DNA of 64,000 nt, taken from positions 4,154,001-4,218,000 of the forward strand of contig CP118523.1 of assembly GCA_029227815.1 (NCBI GenBank), in the 5' to 3' direction. A program made the translations under genes and the position numbers. Origin of the DNA: Clostridiaceae bacterium M8S5 (GTDB taxonomy: Bacteria > Bacillota > Clostridia > Tissierellales > MCWD3). Position 1 is the stretch's first letter, and every line of letters begins with the position of its first letter. The notes beneath the pieces were generated by a model. It saw only the letters and a list, made by a program, of their open reading frames with translations. It ran no database searches and had not been told where the DNA came from. Shown here in pieces: positions 26,111-36,275 of the stretch.

Positions 26111-28144
26111 TTATTTATTGTATTTTTCATCTACTAATTTCTTTATTAGATCTTCATTAGGTATAAATGGTATACTTATATGATCATTTCCTTTTCTAAC
26201 GTCATTGTATTCTATACACGTTTTTATTGAGTTTTCATTTCTTGCCCAGGAACGTCTAGCAACTCCGCCCATAACATCCCATAGCATTGCTCTCTTTAAT
26301 ATATCATCACATCTATCGCTTCCATCTAACACCATACCGAATCCACCATTTATTGATTTTCCGATACCTACTCCGCCACCATTGTGAAGTGCTATCAAAC
26401 TCATTCCTCTTGCTGCATTTCCTGCGAAACACTGTGTAGCCATGTCAGCCATTATGTTACTACCATCTTTAATATTAGATGTCTCTCTAAATGGAGAATC
26501 TGTACCACCTGTATCATGATGATCTCTACCTAGCATAACTGGGCCTATTTCTCCTCTTCTTACCATATCATTGAACTTTAGTGCTATATTTAATCTACCA
26601 AAGGCATCTTGATATAGTATCCTTGCTTGCGTACCTACTACAAGTTTGTTTTTATCTGCATCTTTTATCCAAACCCAGTTATCTCTGTCTTGGAATCTTC
26701 TATTTGGATCTATACAATCCATAGCAGCCTTATCTGTTTTTAGTAAATCTTCTCTTTTTCCACTTAAACAAACCCATCTGAAAGGTCCATAACCATAGTC
26801 AAATAATAATGGCCCCAATATATCTTCAACATACGATGGAAATACAAATCCATCTATTTCATTTCTTCCATTTTTACATATTTCATTTACTCCTGCATCA
26901 TATACTGCTTTCATAAAGCTATTACCATAATCAAAGAAATAAGTTCCTTTTTTATCAAGCTCTACTATCATTTCGTAATGCTTCTTTAATGTTTCATTTA
27001 CTAGCTCTATAAATTTAGCTTTATTATTGCCAAGCATTTCAGTTCTTTCTTCGAACGATAATCCTATAGGACAATACCCACCATCATAAACTGCATGACA
27101 TGATGTTTGATCAGACAATAAATCTATCTTCACATCGTTTTTAACTGCATATTCAAGTAAATCTACGATATTACCATAGAAAGCTATAGCTATAGTTTCT
27201 TCTTTTTCTTGATATTCTTTAGCTACATCAAATGCTTCCTTTGGAGTTTTTGCGATTTTACTTACCCATCCTTGATTGTATCTTGTCTCTATTCTAGAGT
27301 AGTCAACCTCTGCTATTATACCTACTCCATTTGCGATCTCTACTGCCTTTCCTTGAGCTCCACTCATTCCACCAAGGCCTGAAGTTACAAATAGTTTTCC
27401 TCTTAAATCACTATCTTCAGAAATACCTAATTTATCTCTTCCTGCATTAAGTATAGTGCTATATGTTCCATGTACTATACCTTGTGGTCCTATATACATC
27501 CATCCACCAGCTGTCATTTGGCCATAGTTTGCTACTCCTAACGCCATAGCTCTATGCCAATCTTCCTGATTATCAAACATACCGATCATTAATGCATTTG
27601 TTATGATAACTCTTGGTGCTTCTACTGTAGATTTAAATAGTCCTAGTGGATTTCCTGACTCTACAACAAGTGTTTGATCTGATGTCATAACTTCTAAATA
27701 TTTATTTATTATATGGTACTGCATCCAGTTTTGACATACTTGTCCTGTTTCTCCGTAAGTAACTAATTCATATGGATAGAGTGCTATCTCAAAATCTAGA
27801 TTATTGTCTATCATTACTTGAAACGCTCTACCTTCTACTGTCTTTCCTTTGTACTCATCTATTGATTTACCTTTTATATTTCCCTCTGGTCTGAATCTAT
27901 AACCGTATATTCTTCCTGTTGTTAAAAGCTCATCTAAAAACTCCGGTGCCAATTCTTCGTGCCATTTCTCTGGTATATATCTTAGCGCATTTTTTAGCGC
28001 TAACTCTGTCTCTGCTTTTGTAAGTGTAAATTCTCTTTTCGGTGCTCTACGGATACCTTCCGCAAATTTAGGCATTTTCGGTAATTCGCTAAAAATACTC
28101 TCTAAGCTTACATCCATAGCATTAGAAATATCAATATTTTTCAT
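26111..28144 (-). CDS. hutU: Urocanate hydratase
   Basis: 677 residues. It hydrates urocanate to imidazolone propionate with a tightly bound NAD. Visible marks are SGNPLGLF, GGWMYIGPQGIVHGTY, the NAD region VTSGLGGMSGAQ and FEERTEML, plus the late HHDTGGTDSPFRET. It is longer than the roughly 550 residues of proteobacterial HutU, as in other Clostridia. It is the first gene of the operon, with AAGGGAGG before the ATG. No histidine ammonia-lyase gene lies beside it in this window. Confidence 0.94.
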   Translation of the reverse strand: MKNIDISNAMDVSLESIFSELPKMPKFAEGIRRAPKREFTLTKAETELALKNALRYIPEKWHEELAPEFLDELLTTGRIYGYRFRPEGNIKGKSIDEYKGKTVEGRAFQVMIDNNLDFEIALYPYELVTYGETGQVCQNWMQYHIINKYLEVMTSDQTLVVESGNPLGLFKSTVEAPRVIITNALMIGMFDNQEDWHRAMALGVANYGQMTAGGWMYIGPQGIVHGTYSTILNAGRDKLGISEDSDLRGKLFVTSGLGGMSGAQGKAVEIANGVGIIAEVDYSRIETRYNQGWVSKIAKTPKEAFDVAKEYQEKEETIAIAFYGNIVDLLEYAVKNDVKIDLLSDQTSCHAVYDGGYCPIGLSFEERTEMLGNNKAKFIELVNETLKKHYEMIVELDKKGTYFFDYGNSFMKAVYDAGVNEICKNGRNEIDGFVFPSYVEDILGPLLFDYGYGPFRWVCLSGKREDLLKTDKAAMDCIDPNRRFQDRDNWVWIKDADKNKLVVGTQARILYQDAFGRLNIALKFNDMVRRGEIGPVMLGRDHHDTGGTDSPFRETSNIKDGSNIMADMATQCFAGNAARGMSLIALHNGGGVGIGKSINGGFGMVLDGSDRCDDILKRAMLWDVMGGVARRSWARNENSIKTCIEYNDVRKGNDHISIPFIPNEDLIKKLVDEKYNK

Positions 28145-28214
28145 AAGATTCCTCCCTTAATTTTATAATAATAAAATTTAATTATATTATAATAAAGAGC
28201 CGTCTAAAAAACGT

Positions 28215-28937
28215 CTATTTTTTTATAATCTTTATACATTTATTTATTTTATCTTTACTTCGCTCTTTAAAATATTTGTTGTTATATAAGATTGGAGCTA
28301 ATGCTATAATTGCTAAAAAAATAAACATGACTATTGTTTTAATAGAATAAACACCACTAGCATTGTCTATATCCATTATATTATCACCTGCTAAAGCATA
28401 GACAATACAATAAGGCAGTTTTCCAATTACTGTGCTTATTGTAAACTCTTCTAATGATATACCTGACAACCCTCCTGCATAATTTAATATGCAAATAGGA
28501 AGAAAAGGAATCAATCTAAGTGATATGAAATACCTAAGAACATCTTCTTCTATATGGCTATTTATCTGCTCTATCCTATTCTTGTATTTATTCCATATGT
28601 AATCACCTATCATGTATCTAGTAAAAATAAAGGTCAGTACCCCGCCTATTGTTATACTTGTTATTGAATATATTACACCCAATATCCAGCCAAATAAAAA
28701 TCCAGTAAATATGGTTAACAAAGGGGTTATTGGTATACCAAATGCACTTAATACATAACCAATAAGTATTATAATCAAACAAGAATAATGATGCTGCCGC
28801 ACTATATCTTTAATTATATCTCTATTTTCTCTAAAATCTTCAAAGGTAATATTGTTGGAAACAAAAAAATATGCAAGTATAACTATTACAAGCATAAAAA
28901 ATATTACTAAGCAAACAAGTTTCATTTTAGAAATCAT
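28215..28937 (-). CDS. TVP38/TMEM64-family (VTT domain) membrane protein, copy 1
   Basis: The ATG at 28937 is preferred because GGGGGAA precedes it at a good distance; an in-frame TTG at 28958 lies upstream of that site. 240 residues, six or so membrane helices. The VTT core is visible: a glycine-rich TGFLFGWILGVIYS, RYFISLRLIPFLPICILNYAGG and ISTVIGKLPYCIVYALAG. The family belongs to the DedA superfamily of lipid scramblases or transporters. It is paralogous to the gene at 29663. Between the two lie two tiny peptide genes on the same strand. Confidence 0.85.
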   Translation of the reverse strand: MISKMKLVCLVIFFMLVIVILAYFFVSNNITFEDFRENRDIIKDIVRQHHYSCLIIILIGYVLSAFGIPITPLLTIFTGFLFGWILGVIYSITSITIGGVLTFIFTRYMIGDYIWNKYKNRIEQINSHIEEDVLRYFISLRLIPFLPICILNYAGGLSGISLEEFTISTVIGKLPYCIVYALAGDNIMDIDNASGVYSIKTIVMFIFLAIIALAPILYNNKYFKERSKDKINKCIKIIKK

Positions 28938-29068
28938 TTTTATTCCCCCATTTGACAACTATATAAGTTTTTTACTGAAAATTTGAGATATTATAATTGT
29001 ATTCGTAAAAGTACATAAATATAATACTTAAAATAATCTATGATAAATTTTTGCTTGTCTTTATAAAA

Positions 29069-29096
29069 TTAAGGGCTATTTCTTGACAGCCCCTAA
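29069..29096 (-). terminator. Terminator after micro-peptide gene A
   Basis: Stem AGGGCT / AGCCCCT extended by TTA/TAA through a wobble pair, about 37 bp past the stop codon, followed by an A/T-rich tract on the minus strand. Confidence 0.65.
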
Positions 29097-29132
29097 CTTT
29101 TATCTAAATAATTTATATTACATTTTTAAAAC

Positions 29133-29252
29133 TTAAAGTTCTGGTGGATATGCATAGTTTTCACTAGGACCGCATTCAGGATAAGCTATAACTATCGGTG
29201 GACAGATATAACCCCCTAATGGTTTGTAGTTTTCAAATTTGGATAATGTCAT
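29133..29252 (-). CDS. Micro-peptide A (39 residues), unrecognised
   Basis: It starts at an ATG at 29252 with AAAGGAGGG seven bases upstream. The peptide begins MTLSKF, then a mid part GGYICPPIVIAYPECGP, and ends in YPPEL. It has two cysteines and many prolines, glycines and tyrosines. There is no signal peptide or charged leader. It shares the opening MTLS-K/R-F, the same ribosome-site spacing and a G-x-x...YPE arrangement with the 31-residue peptide 158 bp upstream. Both have their own hairpin downstream. It may be a precursor of a modified peptide or a signalling peptide. No modifying enzyme lies nearby in the window. Confidence 0.6.
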   Translation of the reverse strand: MTLSKFENYKPLGGYICPPIVIAYPECGPSENYAYPPEL

Positions 29253-29357
29253 ACGTAACCCTCCTTTATCGTTTTGTTTACAATATAACTATACCATTCT
29301 AATTATGAGAAATATGTAAAAAACTGTTCTTATTTTTATCTCTTGATGAAAATAAAT

Positions 29358-29376
29358 AAACGACCTATAGCCGTTT
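29358..29376 (-). terminator. Small terminator between the two micro-peptide genes
   Basis: In the minus-strand RNA, AAACGGC pairs with GTCGTTT (one G-U pair) around TATAG, followed by ATTTATTTT. Confidence 0.55.
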
Positions 29377-29410
29377 TATATTATTAATTATATTAACTTT
29401 TATATTTCTT

Positions 29411-29506
29411 TCAGCCAACACAGTAAAAATTTTGGATAATAGTTTCAGGATAAGTATGTCCTTTTATTGTATTATCATCACACCTTACAAATCTAGACAG
29501 TGTCAT
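29411..29506 (-). CDS. Micro-peptide B (31 residues), unrecognised
   Basis: It starts at an ATG at 29506 with AAAGGAGGAG upstream. It begins MTLSRF and carries two cysteines (C9 and C29) and a GHTYPETII stretch, ending FYCVG. The start, ribosome site and overall size match micro-peptide A next to it; the bodies have diverged. It lies between the two VTT genes on the same strand and is followed by its own hairpin. No function is claimed; the pattern of two paralogous mini-genes with conserved starts argues that they are translated. Confidence 0.55.
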   Translation of the reverse strand: MTLSRFVRCDDNTIKGHTYPETIIQNFYCVG

Positions 29507-29662
29507 CTTTACTCCTCCTTTATTATAATATAATTGCCCTCTATTTTTATCATGGAGCATAATAATTATTGGAAAAATGCAATTCATTGTATGTTGTTAT
29601 AAAAAAATAAAACAGTCCCAAAAACCATTTTATAATTTAACCATTATGTTTTTGACCTTTCT

Positions 29663-30376
29663 CTATGTATCTTCATTAATTTTATTACTATTTGGGTGTG
29701 TCTTTTTAACCTTACTGGCTATTACAGGTAGGAATGCTATAATTGTAAGCACTACAAATATTGCTAGCATCCTTGGAGACATGACTTCTTTTGGAGAATT
29801 TATGTTACCTATATTGCTACCTGCATATGAGTACACCAAACAATATGGTAACATACCAATAAAGGTTGTAGTTACTAATGTAAATAATGAAATATTAGAT
29901 ATGCCTGCTACGAAATTCACTACAAACAATGGAAATGAAGGGATAAACCTAACGGAAATCAAATAACTAATTTTATTTTTATTTATTTCGTCTTGTATGG
30001 GCTTTATCCTATGTCCAAATTTTTCATCTATCCAATTACCTATAATGTACTTGGAAAATAGATATGCTGGTACCGATCCTATTGTTATCCCTATTACTGA
30101 ATATATAAAACCATTGTACCACCCAAATAAAAAACCACCAAACAATATCACTAACGCTGATATTGGTATACCAAAAGATATCAAAATAAAAATGCTCATA
30201 TACATTAAGACAGCTGTTATATAATGCTTATTTGCTAAACTTCTAAAATTTTCTCTATTGCTTTTAAAATTCTCAAAAGACAATATATCAATTAAATGAA
30301 AATATTCTACCATAAAAAATATTATCATGATGATAAACAAGGCTATTATAGTGGTTTTGTATTTGTCGGATTTCAT
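29663..30376 (-). CDS. TVP38/TMEM64-family (VTT domain) membrane protein, copy 2
   Basis: 237 residues with AAGGAG before the ATG. It has the same layout as the protein at 28215: an N-terminal helix, ISALVILFGGFLFGWYNG, ISYLISVRFIPSFPLFVVNFVAG and TTFIGMLPYCLVYSYAG. It has clearly diverged, so the duplication is not recent. By family it may move or flip lipids or act in envelope homeostasis. It lies 29 bp after malic enzyme and 157 bp before micro-peptide B on the same strand. Confidence 0.85.
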   Translation of the reverse strand: MKSDKYKTTIIALFIIMIIFFMVEYFHLIDILSFENFKSNRENFRSLANKHYITAVLMYMSIFILISFGIPISALVILFGGFLFGWYNGFIYSVIGITIGSVPAYLFSKYIIGNWIDEKFGHRIKPIQDEINKNKISYLISVRFIPSFPLFVVNFVAGISNISLFTLVTTTFIGMLPYCLVYSYAGSNIGNINSPKEVMSPRMLAIFVVLTIIAFLPVIASKVKKTHPNSNKINEDT

Positions 30377-30405
30377 CTTACAGACTCCTTCTTTAAAGCA
30401 TGTGT

Positions 30406-31575
30406 TTATATTGTAACATTACTACGTATAGCTGCCTGTGCAACTTCTTTTGCCACTTTATTTGCTACTCTCTTATCTAATGGGTTTGGTATAATATAGT
30501 CTTCTTTTAACTCATCTTCACTTATTATACTCGCTATTGCATACGCTGCAGCTAACTTCATCTCTTCGTTTATATCAGTTGCTCTAACATCAAGAGCGCC
30601 TCTAAATATCCCTGGAAATGCTAAAACGTTATTTACTTGATTTATATAGTCAGATCTGCCCGAACCTGCAACTCGCGCTCCTGCTTTTAACGCAAGTTCT
30701 GGAATAATCTCTGGATTTGGATTAGCCATAGCAAAAACTATAGCATCTTGATTCATGCTCTTTACCATATCTTCATCAACTACATTTGCTGCTGAGACAC
30801 CTATAAATACATCTGCATTTTCCATAGCAAGCCTTAAATCTCCTTTTATCCCTTGCTTATTTGTTAGACCTGCTAACTCTTCTTTACTCCAATCATTAGA
30901 CTCTGCTCCTTTATATAGGATACCCTTTCTATCGCAAACTATTATATCTTTTACTCCTAAAGTTAAAAGCATTTTAACTATAGCACTCCCTGCTGCACCA
31001 GCGCCGTTTACTACTGTTTTAATCTGGTTTATTTCTTTTTTTACTAGCTTTAATGCATTTATCAAAGCAGCCGTAACAACTATAGCAGTACCGTGTTGAT
31101 CGTCATGAAATACTGGTATATCTAATTGTTCTTTTAACTTTTTCTCTATTTCTATACATCTAGGCGCGGATATGTCTTCTAAATTAATTCCTCCAAATGT
31201 TGGAGACATAGCTTTTACAATATTCACAATATCATTTACAGATTGAGTATCCAAACAAATAGGTATCGCATCAACACCTGCAAACTCTTTAAATAGTACT
31301 GCTTTACCTTCCATAACAGGTAATGCTGCCTTCGGCCCAATATCGCCTAATCCTAAAACAGCACTACCATCTGTAACTACCGCAACCAAATTACCTTTAC
31401 TTGTATATTTATATACATCTTTCTCGTTTTTATGTATCTCTCTACACGGCTCTGCTACTCCCGGAGTATATGCTATGCTTAAATCATCTTTATTTTCTAG
31501 CTTAACTTTTGATATAACTTCTAATTTCCCCTTATTTTCTTCATGAACTCTTAAACTTTCTTTATTATAGTCCAT
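30406..31575 (-). CDS. NAD(P)-dependent malic enzyme
   Basis: The ATG at 31575 follows GGAGGAGG and is the true start; the open frame runs further upstream to 31638 without a ribosome site. 389 residues, the short bacterial form. It decarboxylates malate to pyruvate. The malic N-domain has [20 protein letters not shown]; the NAD-binding domain has [16 protein letters not shown] and [10 protein letters not shown]. The C-terminus ends in a normal way ([12 protein letters not shown]). Cytoplasmic central metabolism; it may share a transcript with the downstream VTT gene (29-bp gap). Confidence 0.94.
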   Translation of the reverse strand: MDYNKESLRVHEENKGKLEVISKVKLENKDDLSIAYTPGVAEPCREIHKNEKDVYKYTSKGNLVAVVTDGSAVLGLGDIGPKAALPVMEGKAVLFKEFAGVDAIPICLDTQSVNDIVNIVKAMSPTFGGINLEDISAPRCIEIEKKLKEQLDIPVFHDDQHGTAIVVTAALINALKLVKKEINQIKTVVNGAGAAGSAIVKMLLTLGVKDIIVCDRKGILYKGAESNDWSKEELAGLTNKQGIKGDLRLAMENADVFIGVSAANVVDEDMVKSMNQDAIVFAMANPNPEIIPELALKAGARVAGSGRSDYINQVNNVLAFPGIFRGALDVRATDINEEMKLAAAYAIASIISEDELKEDYIIPNPLDKRVANKVAKEVAQAAIRSNVTI

Positions 31576-31800
31576 ATTGGTTCCTCCTCCATTATGCTTC
31601 TTTAAAATTAATCCTACTATACCTAATAAGATTAACATAAATTTATTGATAATAATAGCTATGTTATATAATTTTTTTCTTTAATAGTTCTACCTACTTA
31701 GTATGACATATTATTAAATTTTTAAATTACTTTAACAACCTTTGGGCATAATATAACTAAATATAAACCGATATTACTCTACTATCAGAGGTGAAACATC

Positions 31801-32892
31801 ATGATTAAGCAATTTATTCCTAACAAGCAAGTGATAAGTCTATTGTTACTTTTCGTCTTGGGAAGTACTACTTTGATAGGAACTGATAGTACCTCTGGTG
31901 CTGATACTTGGTTGTCTATAGGTATAGCAATGGTATTATCTTTCCCTATTCTTATGCTTTACGCGAAGTTACTTCGTGCTTTTCCTGAGAAAAATCTATT
32001 TGATATTATTGAATATGTTTTTGGTAAATATATTGGAAAAATAATAAGTCTATTATATGTGTGGTATTCATTTCATCTAGCATCATTAGTTATTAGAAAC
32101 TTTGGTGATTTTATTAGAGTAGTTTCTTTTAATAAAACTCCCATCATCGTGACTATGGCATTTATTACTTTATTATGCATTTGGGGAGCTAAAAGTGGTA
32201 TCGAAACATTATGCAGGTGGTCTAGGTTGGGTGCTGTTTTTGTAACTATTGTTGCAATCACAGCTGTTTCTTTAGCGTCGCCTAGTATGGATTTAAACCA
32301 TATTCGCCCTGTTTTATATAATGGCATTAGACCTGTACTTAACAGTGCTTTTAGTATATTCACTTTTCCTTTCGCTGAATTAGTCATTGTACTTATTGTT
32401 AGTCCAGTATTTTTGAACCCTAAATCGTCTTATAAAATATTTTTATGGGCATTATTACTGTCAGGGATTTTTCTTATTTCTGTAACTTTCTTTGAAATAT
32501 CTTTGATAGGAGATAGCTATAATGAAATACTCTTTCCTACATACAGTGCTAGTAATAAAATAAAAATCGCTGGTTTTATAGAAAGAATAGAAGTAATGGT
32601 TACTATGAATATTTTAATTAGTGGATTTATTAAAATATGTTTATGTACTATAGGCATGAGTTCAGGGATTGTTCATATATTTAAATTACAGGATTATAAA
32701 ATTGCTGTAGCACCTAGCGGTTTAATGATTTTGAACTTAGCTTATTTTATATACCCAGATACTCATGATATGTTTGAATGGGCCTTTAGTACATATCGCT
32801 ACTATGCACTCTTATTTCAGGTGATTTTACCAATTGTAATAGGTATTGGGATATTTATAAAATTAAAAATAATAAATATCCCAATCAAGTAA
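31801..32892 (+). CDS. Spore germination permease (GerAB family), apparently orphan
   Basis: 363 residues, about ten membrane helices, starting at an ATG with AGAGGTG upstream. The opening FIPNKQVISLLLLFVLGSTTL and the central region with SLLYVWYSFHLASLVIRNFGDFI are typical of GerAB/GerKB/YndE proteins, the membrane B subunits of nutrient germinant receptors (APC superfamily). A-type and C-type subunits are normally beside it, but none are here: the gene is flanked by divergent malic enzyme and convergent YgiQ. It marks the organism as a spore-former. Confidence 0.86.
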   Translation: MIKQFIPNKQVISLLLLFVLGSTTLIGTDSTSGADTWLSIGIAMVLSFPILMLYAKLLRAFPEKNLFDIIEYVFGKYIGKIISLLYVWYSFHLASLVIRNFGDFIRVVSFNKTPIIVTMAFITLLCIWGAKSGIETLCRWSRLGAVFVTIVAITAVSLASPSMDLNHIRPVLYNGIRPVLNSAFSIFTFPFAELVIVLIVSPVFLNPKSSYKIFLWALLLSGIFLISVTFFEISLIGDSYNEILFPTYSASNKIKIAGFIERIEVMVTMNILISGFIKICLCTIGMSSGIVHIFKLQDYKIAVAPSGLMILNLAYFIYPDTHDMFEWAFSTYRYYALLFQVILPIVIGIGIFIKLKIINIPIK

Positions 32893-32930
32893 CACTTACT
32901 ATATTTCATTGTATTATTTGTACAAATTAA

Positions 32931-34754
32931 TCATTTTCTTCGCCTTATTTTTGTAGGTGACTTATGTTTTTTGGGTTTAATAAGGCACTTTCTATCATAG
33001 CCTATTAGGTCACTTCTTTTAGCTAATGTCAGTGCTTTAAAAACTAAATCATAATTTTTAGGATTGCTAAACTGAAGCAACGCTCTTTGCATAGCTTTTT
33101 CCTCTTTATCTTTTGGCACATATACACTTTTACCACTTCTAGGATCTACTCCTGTATAAAACATAGTAGTTGATAATGTACCTGGTGTTGGATAAAAATC
33201 CTGCACTTGTTCTGGTTGATAGTGTATGTCTCTTAGATATTCTGCTAATTTTATAGCTGATTTTAGCGTACTTCCCGGATGACTTGACATCAAATAAGGT
33301 ATCAAATACTGCTCTTTTCCTATTTTTTTGTTTATTTCAAAGTATTTTTTTGAAAACCTATCAAACACTTCTTTTTTTGGTTTACCCATAAGCTCTAATA
33401 CTTCATCTGCAATATGCTCTGGGGCTACTTTCAGTTGACCACTAACATGATGTTTACATAGATTGTGTAAAAAATCATCATCTTTATCTGCCATTATATA
33501 ATCATATCTAAGCCCTGATCTCACGAACACTTTTTTTACTCCCTCTAGCTTTCTAAGCTTTGTCAATAGCTCTGTATACTCTGTATGCGACACCTTTAAA
33601 TTTTTACATGGTTTAGGAAATAAACACTGCTTATTCTTACAAGCACCTTTGCTGAGCTGTTTTTCACATGCAGGTTCTCTAAAATTCGCTGTAGGTCCCC
33701 CTACATCATGAATGTATCCCTTAAAATCTTCTTCCTCTGTAATTAATTTAGCTTCTCTTATTATGGAGTCTTGACTCCTCCCTCTGACGATTCTTCCCTG
33801 ATGAAATGTTAACGCACAAAATGAACACCCACCATAACAACCTCTAGAGCTAGCTATACTGAACTTAACTTCTTCTATCGCTGGTACTGGCTCTTTGTAT
33901 ATAGGATGATATTTTCTTGTATATGGCAACGAATATACCCAATCTAGTTCATCAGGTGACAATACCATCGTAGGTGGATTCTGCACTAAATACTTGTCAT
34001 TGTGCCTTTGAACTAACGACGTTCCTCTTATCGGATCTTGCTCTTCGTGTTGTATCTTAAATGCTTTGGCATAGTCTTTTTTGTTATTAGCTACATCCTT
34101 ATAAGATGGAACTAATTTATAATCATATATCTCATCTAAGTCTTTAAGCAAAAAGCATGTTCCAGCGATATGTCTTATATACTTTACATCCATGCCAGAA
34201 TTTAAACATTCTGCAATTTCCATTATGGCTTTTTCACCCATCCCATATATGAGCAAATCTGCTCTACTATCTAGTAATATACTGCGTCTTACACTATTAC
34301 TCCAATAATCATAATGTGCAAATCTTCTAAGACTAGCTTCTATACCTCCTATTATTATAGGAATATCCTTATACGCTTGTTTTATCATATTGCAGTACAC
34401 TATAGTAGCTCTATCTGGCCTACATCCTATCTTTCCCCCAGGAGAATATGAATCCTTTCTTCTACGCTTTTTATTGACTGTGTAATGGTTAACCATAGGA
34501 TCTATATTGCCACCAGTTACTAAGAATCCAAGTCTTGGTTTGCCTAATTTTTTAAAATCATCAATTCTCTTCCAATTAGGCTGTGATATAACTCCAACTT
34601 TATACCCTACTGATTCAAGTACCCTTGATATAATAGCTCCTCCAAAGCTTGGATGATCTACATAAGCATCACCATTTACTAGTATAAAGTCTAATTCTTC
34701 TATATTTAGTTTTTTCATATCTTTTTTACTTATTGGTAAAAACTCTTTTCTCAT
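32931..34754 (-). CDS. YgiQ-family radical SAM protein
   Basis: 607 residues. An N-terminal cobalamin-binding-like fold ([20 protein letters not shown]) is followed by the radical SAM cluster motif CYGGCSFC and [16 protein letters not shown], then the C-terminal DUF3362-like part. This is the UPF0313/YgiQ family, present in many bacteria with no proven reaction. A run of cysteines ([21 protein letters not shown]) may bind a second metal site. It lies 8 bp after the nitrilase-like gene, so the two form one unit. Confidence 0.9.
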   Translation of the reverse strand: MRKEFLPISKKDMKKLNIEELDFILVNGDAYVDHPSFGGAIISRVLESVGYKVGVISQPNWKRIDDFKKLGKPRLGFLVTGGNIDPMVNHYTVNKKRRRKDSYSPGGKIGCRPDRATIVYCNMIKQAYKDIPIIIGGIEASLRRFAHYDYWSNSVRRSILLDSRADLLIYGMGEKAIMEIAECLNSGMDVKYIRHIAGTCFLLKDLDEIYDYKLVPSYKDVANNKKDYAKAFKIQHEEQDPIRGTSLVQRHNDKYLVQNPPTMVLSPDELDWVYSLPYTRKYHPIYKEPVPAIEEVKFSIASSRGCYGGCSFCALTFHQGRIVRGRSQDSIIREAKLITEEEDFKGYIHDVGGPTANFREPACEKQLSKGACKNKQCLFPKPCKNLKVSHTEYTELLTKLRKLEGVKKVFVRSGLRYDYIMADKDDDFLHNLCKHHVSGQLKVAPEHIADEVLELMGKPKKEVFDRFSKKYFEINKKIGKEQYLIPYLMSSHPGSTLKSAIKLAEYLRDIHYQPEQVQDFYPTPGTLSTTMFYTGVDPRSGKSVYVPKDKEEKAMQRALLQFSNPKNYDLVFKALTLAKRSDLIGYDRKCLIKPKKHKSPTKIRRRK

Positions 34755-34762
34755 ATTATCAC

Positions 34763-35575
34763 CTATCTATATATTTCTGCTCGTCTATCTTTTAAAAAAA
34801 ATTGATTTCTCATACTTTTATTTTGTATTCTTATTCTTTCTATTTCTTCAAAATCTATGTCAAAATGATTAATCTGCTCACATTCTTTATCAAAATATTT
34901 TACCATATCTCCATAAGGACTCCATATTGCTAATCCTCCTCCAAAGTATTTATCATTGCTATAACCAAAAGCATTCATCGCTACTACATAAATCCTATTA
35001 TCGTAAGCTCTTGCACACATATATTTTTGCCATGTCTTTATTCTCCTCTTAGCATCCATAAGAGACGCATGAGGACAAAATACTATATGAGCTCCTTTGA
35101 GCACCATTGATGTTATTGCTTCAGGAAAATGGTTATCATAGCATAATGCTATACCAAAACTCAATCTTTTACCGTCTATATCTATACTAAATACATTCAA
35201 TTCATTACCTTCTGTAATATGCTTTTTTTCGTGCCTTCCTAAATGTGTCTTTCGGTATTTTTCTATTTTGCCATCGGGAAAAAGGACTACATGAGTTATG
35301 TATATATGATTATTTTCTCTCTCTATTAACCCTGCCAATACAGTAATATTGTTCTTTACTGCAATATTACTAACTCTAGCTATAGCTTCACAGTCTAATG
35401 TTTGAGCTACTTCTTTGGGGTTATATATACTATACCCACTTATACTAAGTTCAGGAAAGCATACAATACTTGAATCAGCATCTTTTGCTATTAGCGCATA
35501 TTCTTCTATTTGATTTATATTGTAATCTATGTCATTGTATTTTGAGTTCATTGTTACAGCTGATATTTTTATCAT
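34763..35575 (-). CDS. Carbon-nitrogen hydrolase (nitrilase superfamily)
   Basis: 270 residues with the catalytic triad E42 (FPELSISGY), K109 (KTHLGRHE) and C145 ([10 protein letters not shown]). Members hydrolyse amides or nitriles or use glutamine as ammonia source; the substrate cannot be read here. The ATG has GGGAG upstream. It is paired with the YgiQ gene, which may be a functional link or only genome layout. Confidence 0.87.
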   Translation of the reverse strand: MIKISAVTMNSKYNDIDYNINQIEEYALIAKDADSSIVCFPELSISGYSIYNPKEVAQTLDCEAIARVSNIAVKNNITVLAGLIERENNHIYITHVVLFPDGKIEKYRKTHLGRHEKKHITEGNELNVFSIDIDGKRLSFGIALCYDNHFPEAITSMVLKGAHIVFCPHASLMDAKRRIKTWQKYMCARAYDNRIYVVAMNAFGYSNDKYFGGGLAIWSPYGDMVKYFDKECEQINHFDIDFEEIERIRIQNKSMRNQFFLKDRRAEIYR

Positions 35576-35636
35576 AGTATTTCTCCCATTTCTTTATAAG
35601 ATTATCATATATTCATATAATTTAATACTATAAAAA

Positions 35637-35665
35637 AGCAATTGTAAAATTTATCTACAATTGCT
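35637..35665 (-). terminator. Terminator of the flavin reductase operon
   Basis: Perfect 10-bp stem AGCAATTGTA / TACAATTGCT, followed on the minus strand by a T6 run. Confidence 0.88.
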
Positions 35666-35752
35666 CACTTACGTTTTTTTGCACAGAGTAAGACTCCAAA
35701 ATAACTATTTCTATTAACATTCAACCTTATCTCCCTTGATTGTTTGCTTTAT

Positions 35753-36259
35753 TTATTCATTAATATAACTAGCTACTATCTCACCATAATACATAACGTG
35801 TATATCATTGTTTTTATAGTTAGTCTCAATAATATCCTTTTCAAGGAGTGCAGGCTCTAATATCTGCTGATGTACAACCTTACATTCATAGTGTAAATCA
35901 CATTCTCCTATTATTGGTGTTTCTAAATATTGACCTTTTTGAGCCGATAAATTACACTCCTGTAATTTATCTACATCTCTTCCTGACTTGGTACCACATA
36001 TTAAAAGCTCTCTTTTCATGTTACTCTTGAGTGGTACACTTACTGTGAACTCCTTGCTTTTTTCTATTAAGTCATATGTATATCTAGAAAGTCTCACTGC
36101 TACTGTATAAATAGGTCTTCTCCACATAAATCCAATTGTACCCCATCCAATAGTCATAGTATTAATTATATCACCATATTTAGTAGTCATAAACGCACCT
36201 TTCACCAATTGCCCTAGCATCTGATCTGAATAATCGTTGTAAGAGATATTTTTTATCAT
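35753..36259 (-). CDS. Flavin reductase-like (flavoredoxin) protein
   Basis: 168 residues. MTIGWGTIGFMWRRPIYTVAVR and FTVSVPL are the FMN-binding marks of the flavin reductase-like/flavoredoxin family. It probably carries electrons to an unknown partner. It is the last gene of a four-gene unit with an EamA transporter, YbaK and DUF554; gaps are 12-17 bp. AGGAGGG precedes the ATG. Confidence 0.85.
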   Translation of the reverse strand: MIKNISYNDYSDQMLGQLVKGAFMTTKYGDIINTMTIGWGTIGFMWRRPIYTVAVRLSRYTYDLIEKSKEFTVSVPLKSNMKRELLICGTKSGRDVDKLQECNLSAQKGQYLETPIIGECDLHYECKVVHQQILEPALLEKDIIETNYKNNDIHVMYYGEIVASYINE

Positions 36260-36275
36260 TTTTATTCCCTCCTAT

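Noticed and set aside
28215..28300. Terminator with AGACG words between hutU and the VTT gene
   Set aside because: The AGACG words are direct, not inverted, so no stable hairpin forms.
29133..29506. Known class of bacteriocin or ranthipeptide precursor
   Set aside because: No six-cysteine or double-glycine leader pattern, and no radical SAM, YcaO or LanM-like gene adjacent; the YgiQ protein at 32931 and HydE at 57289 have their own roles. Kept only as unrecognised peptides.
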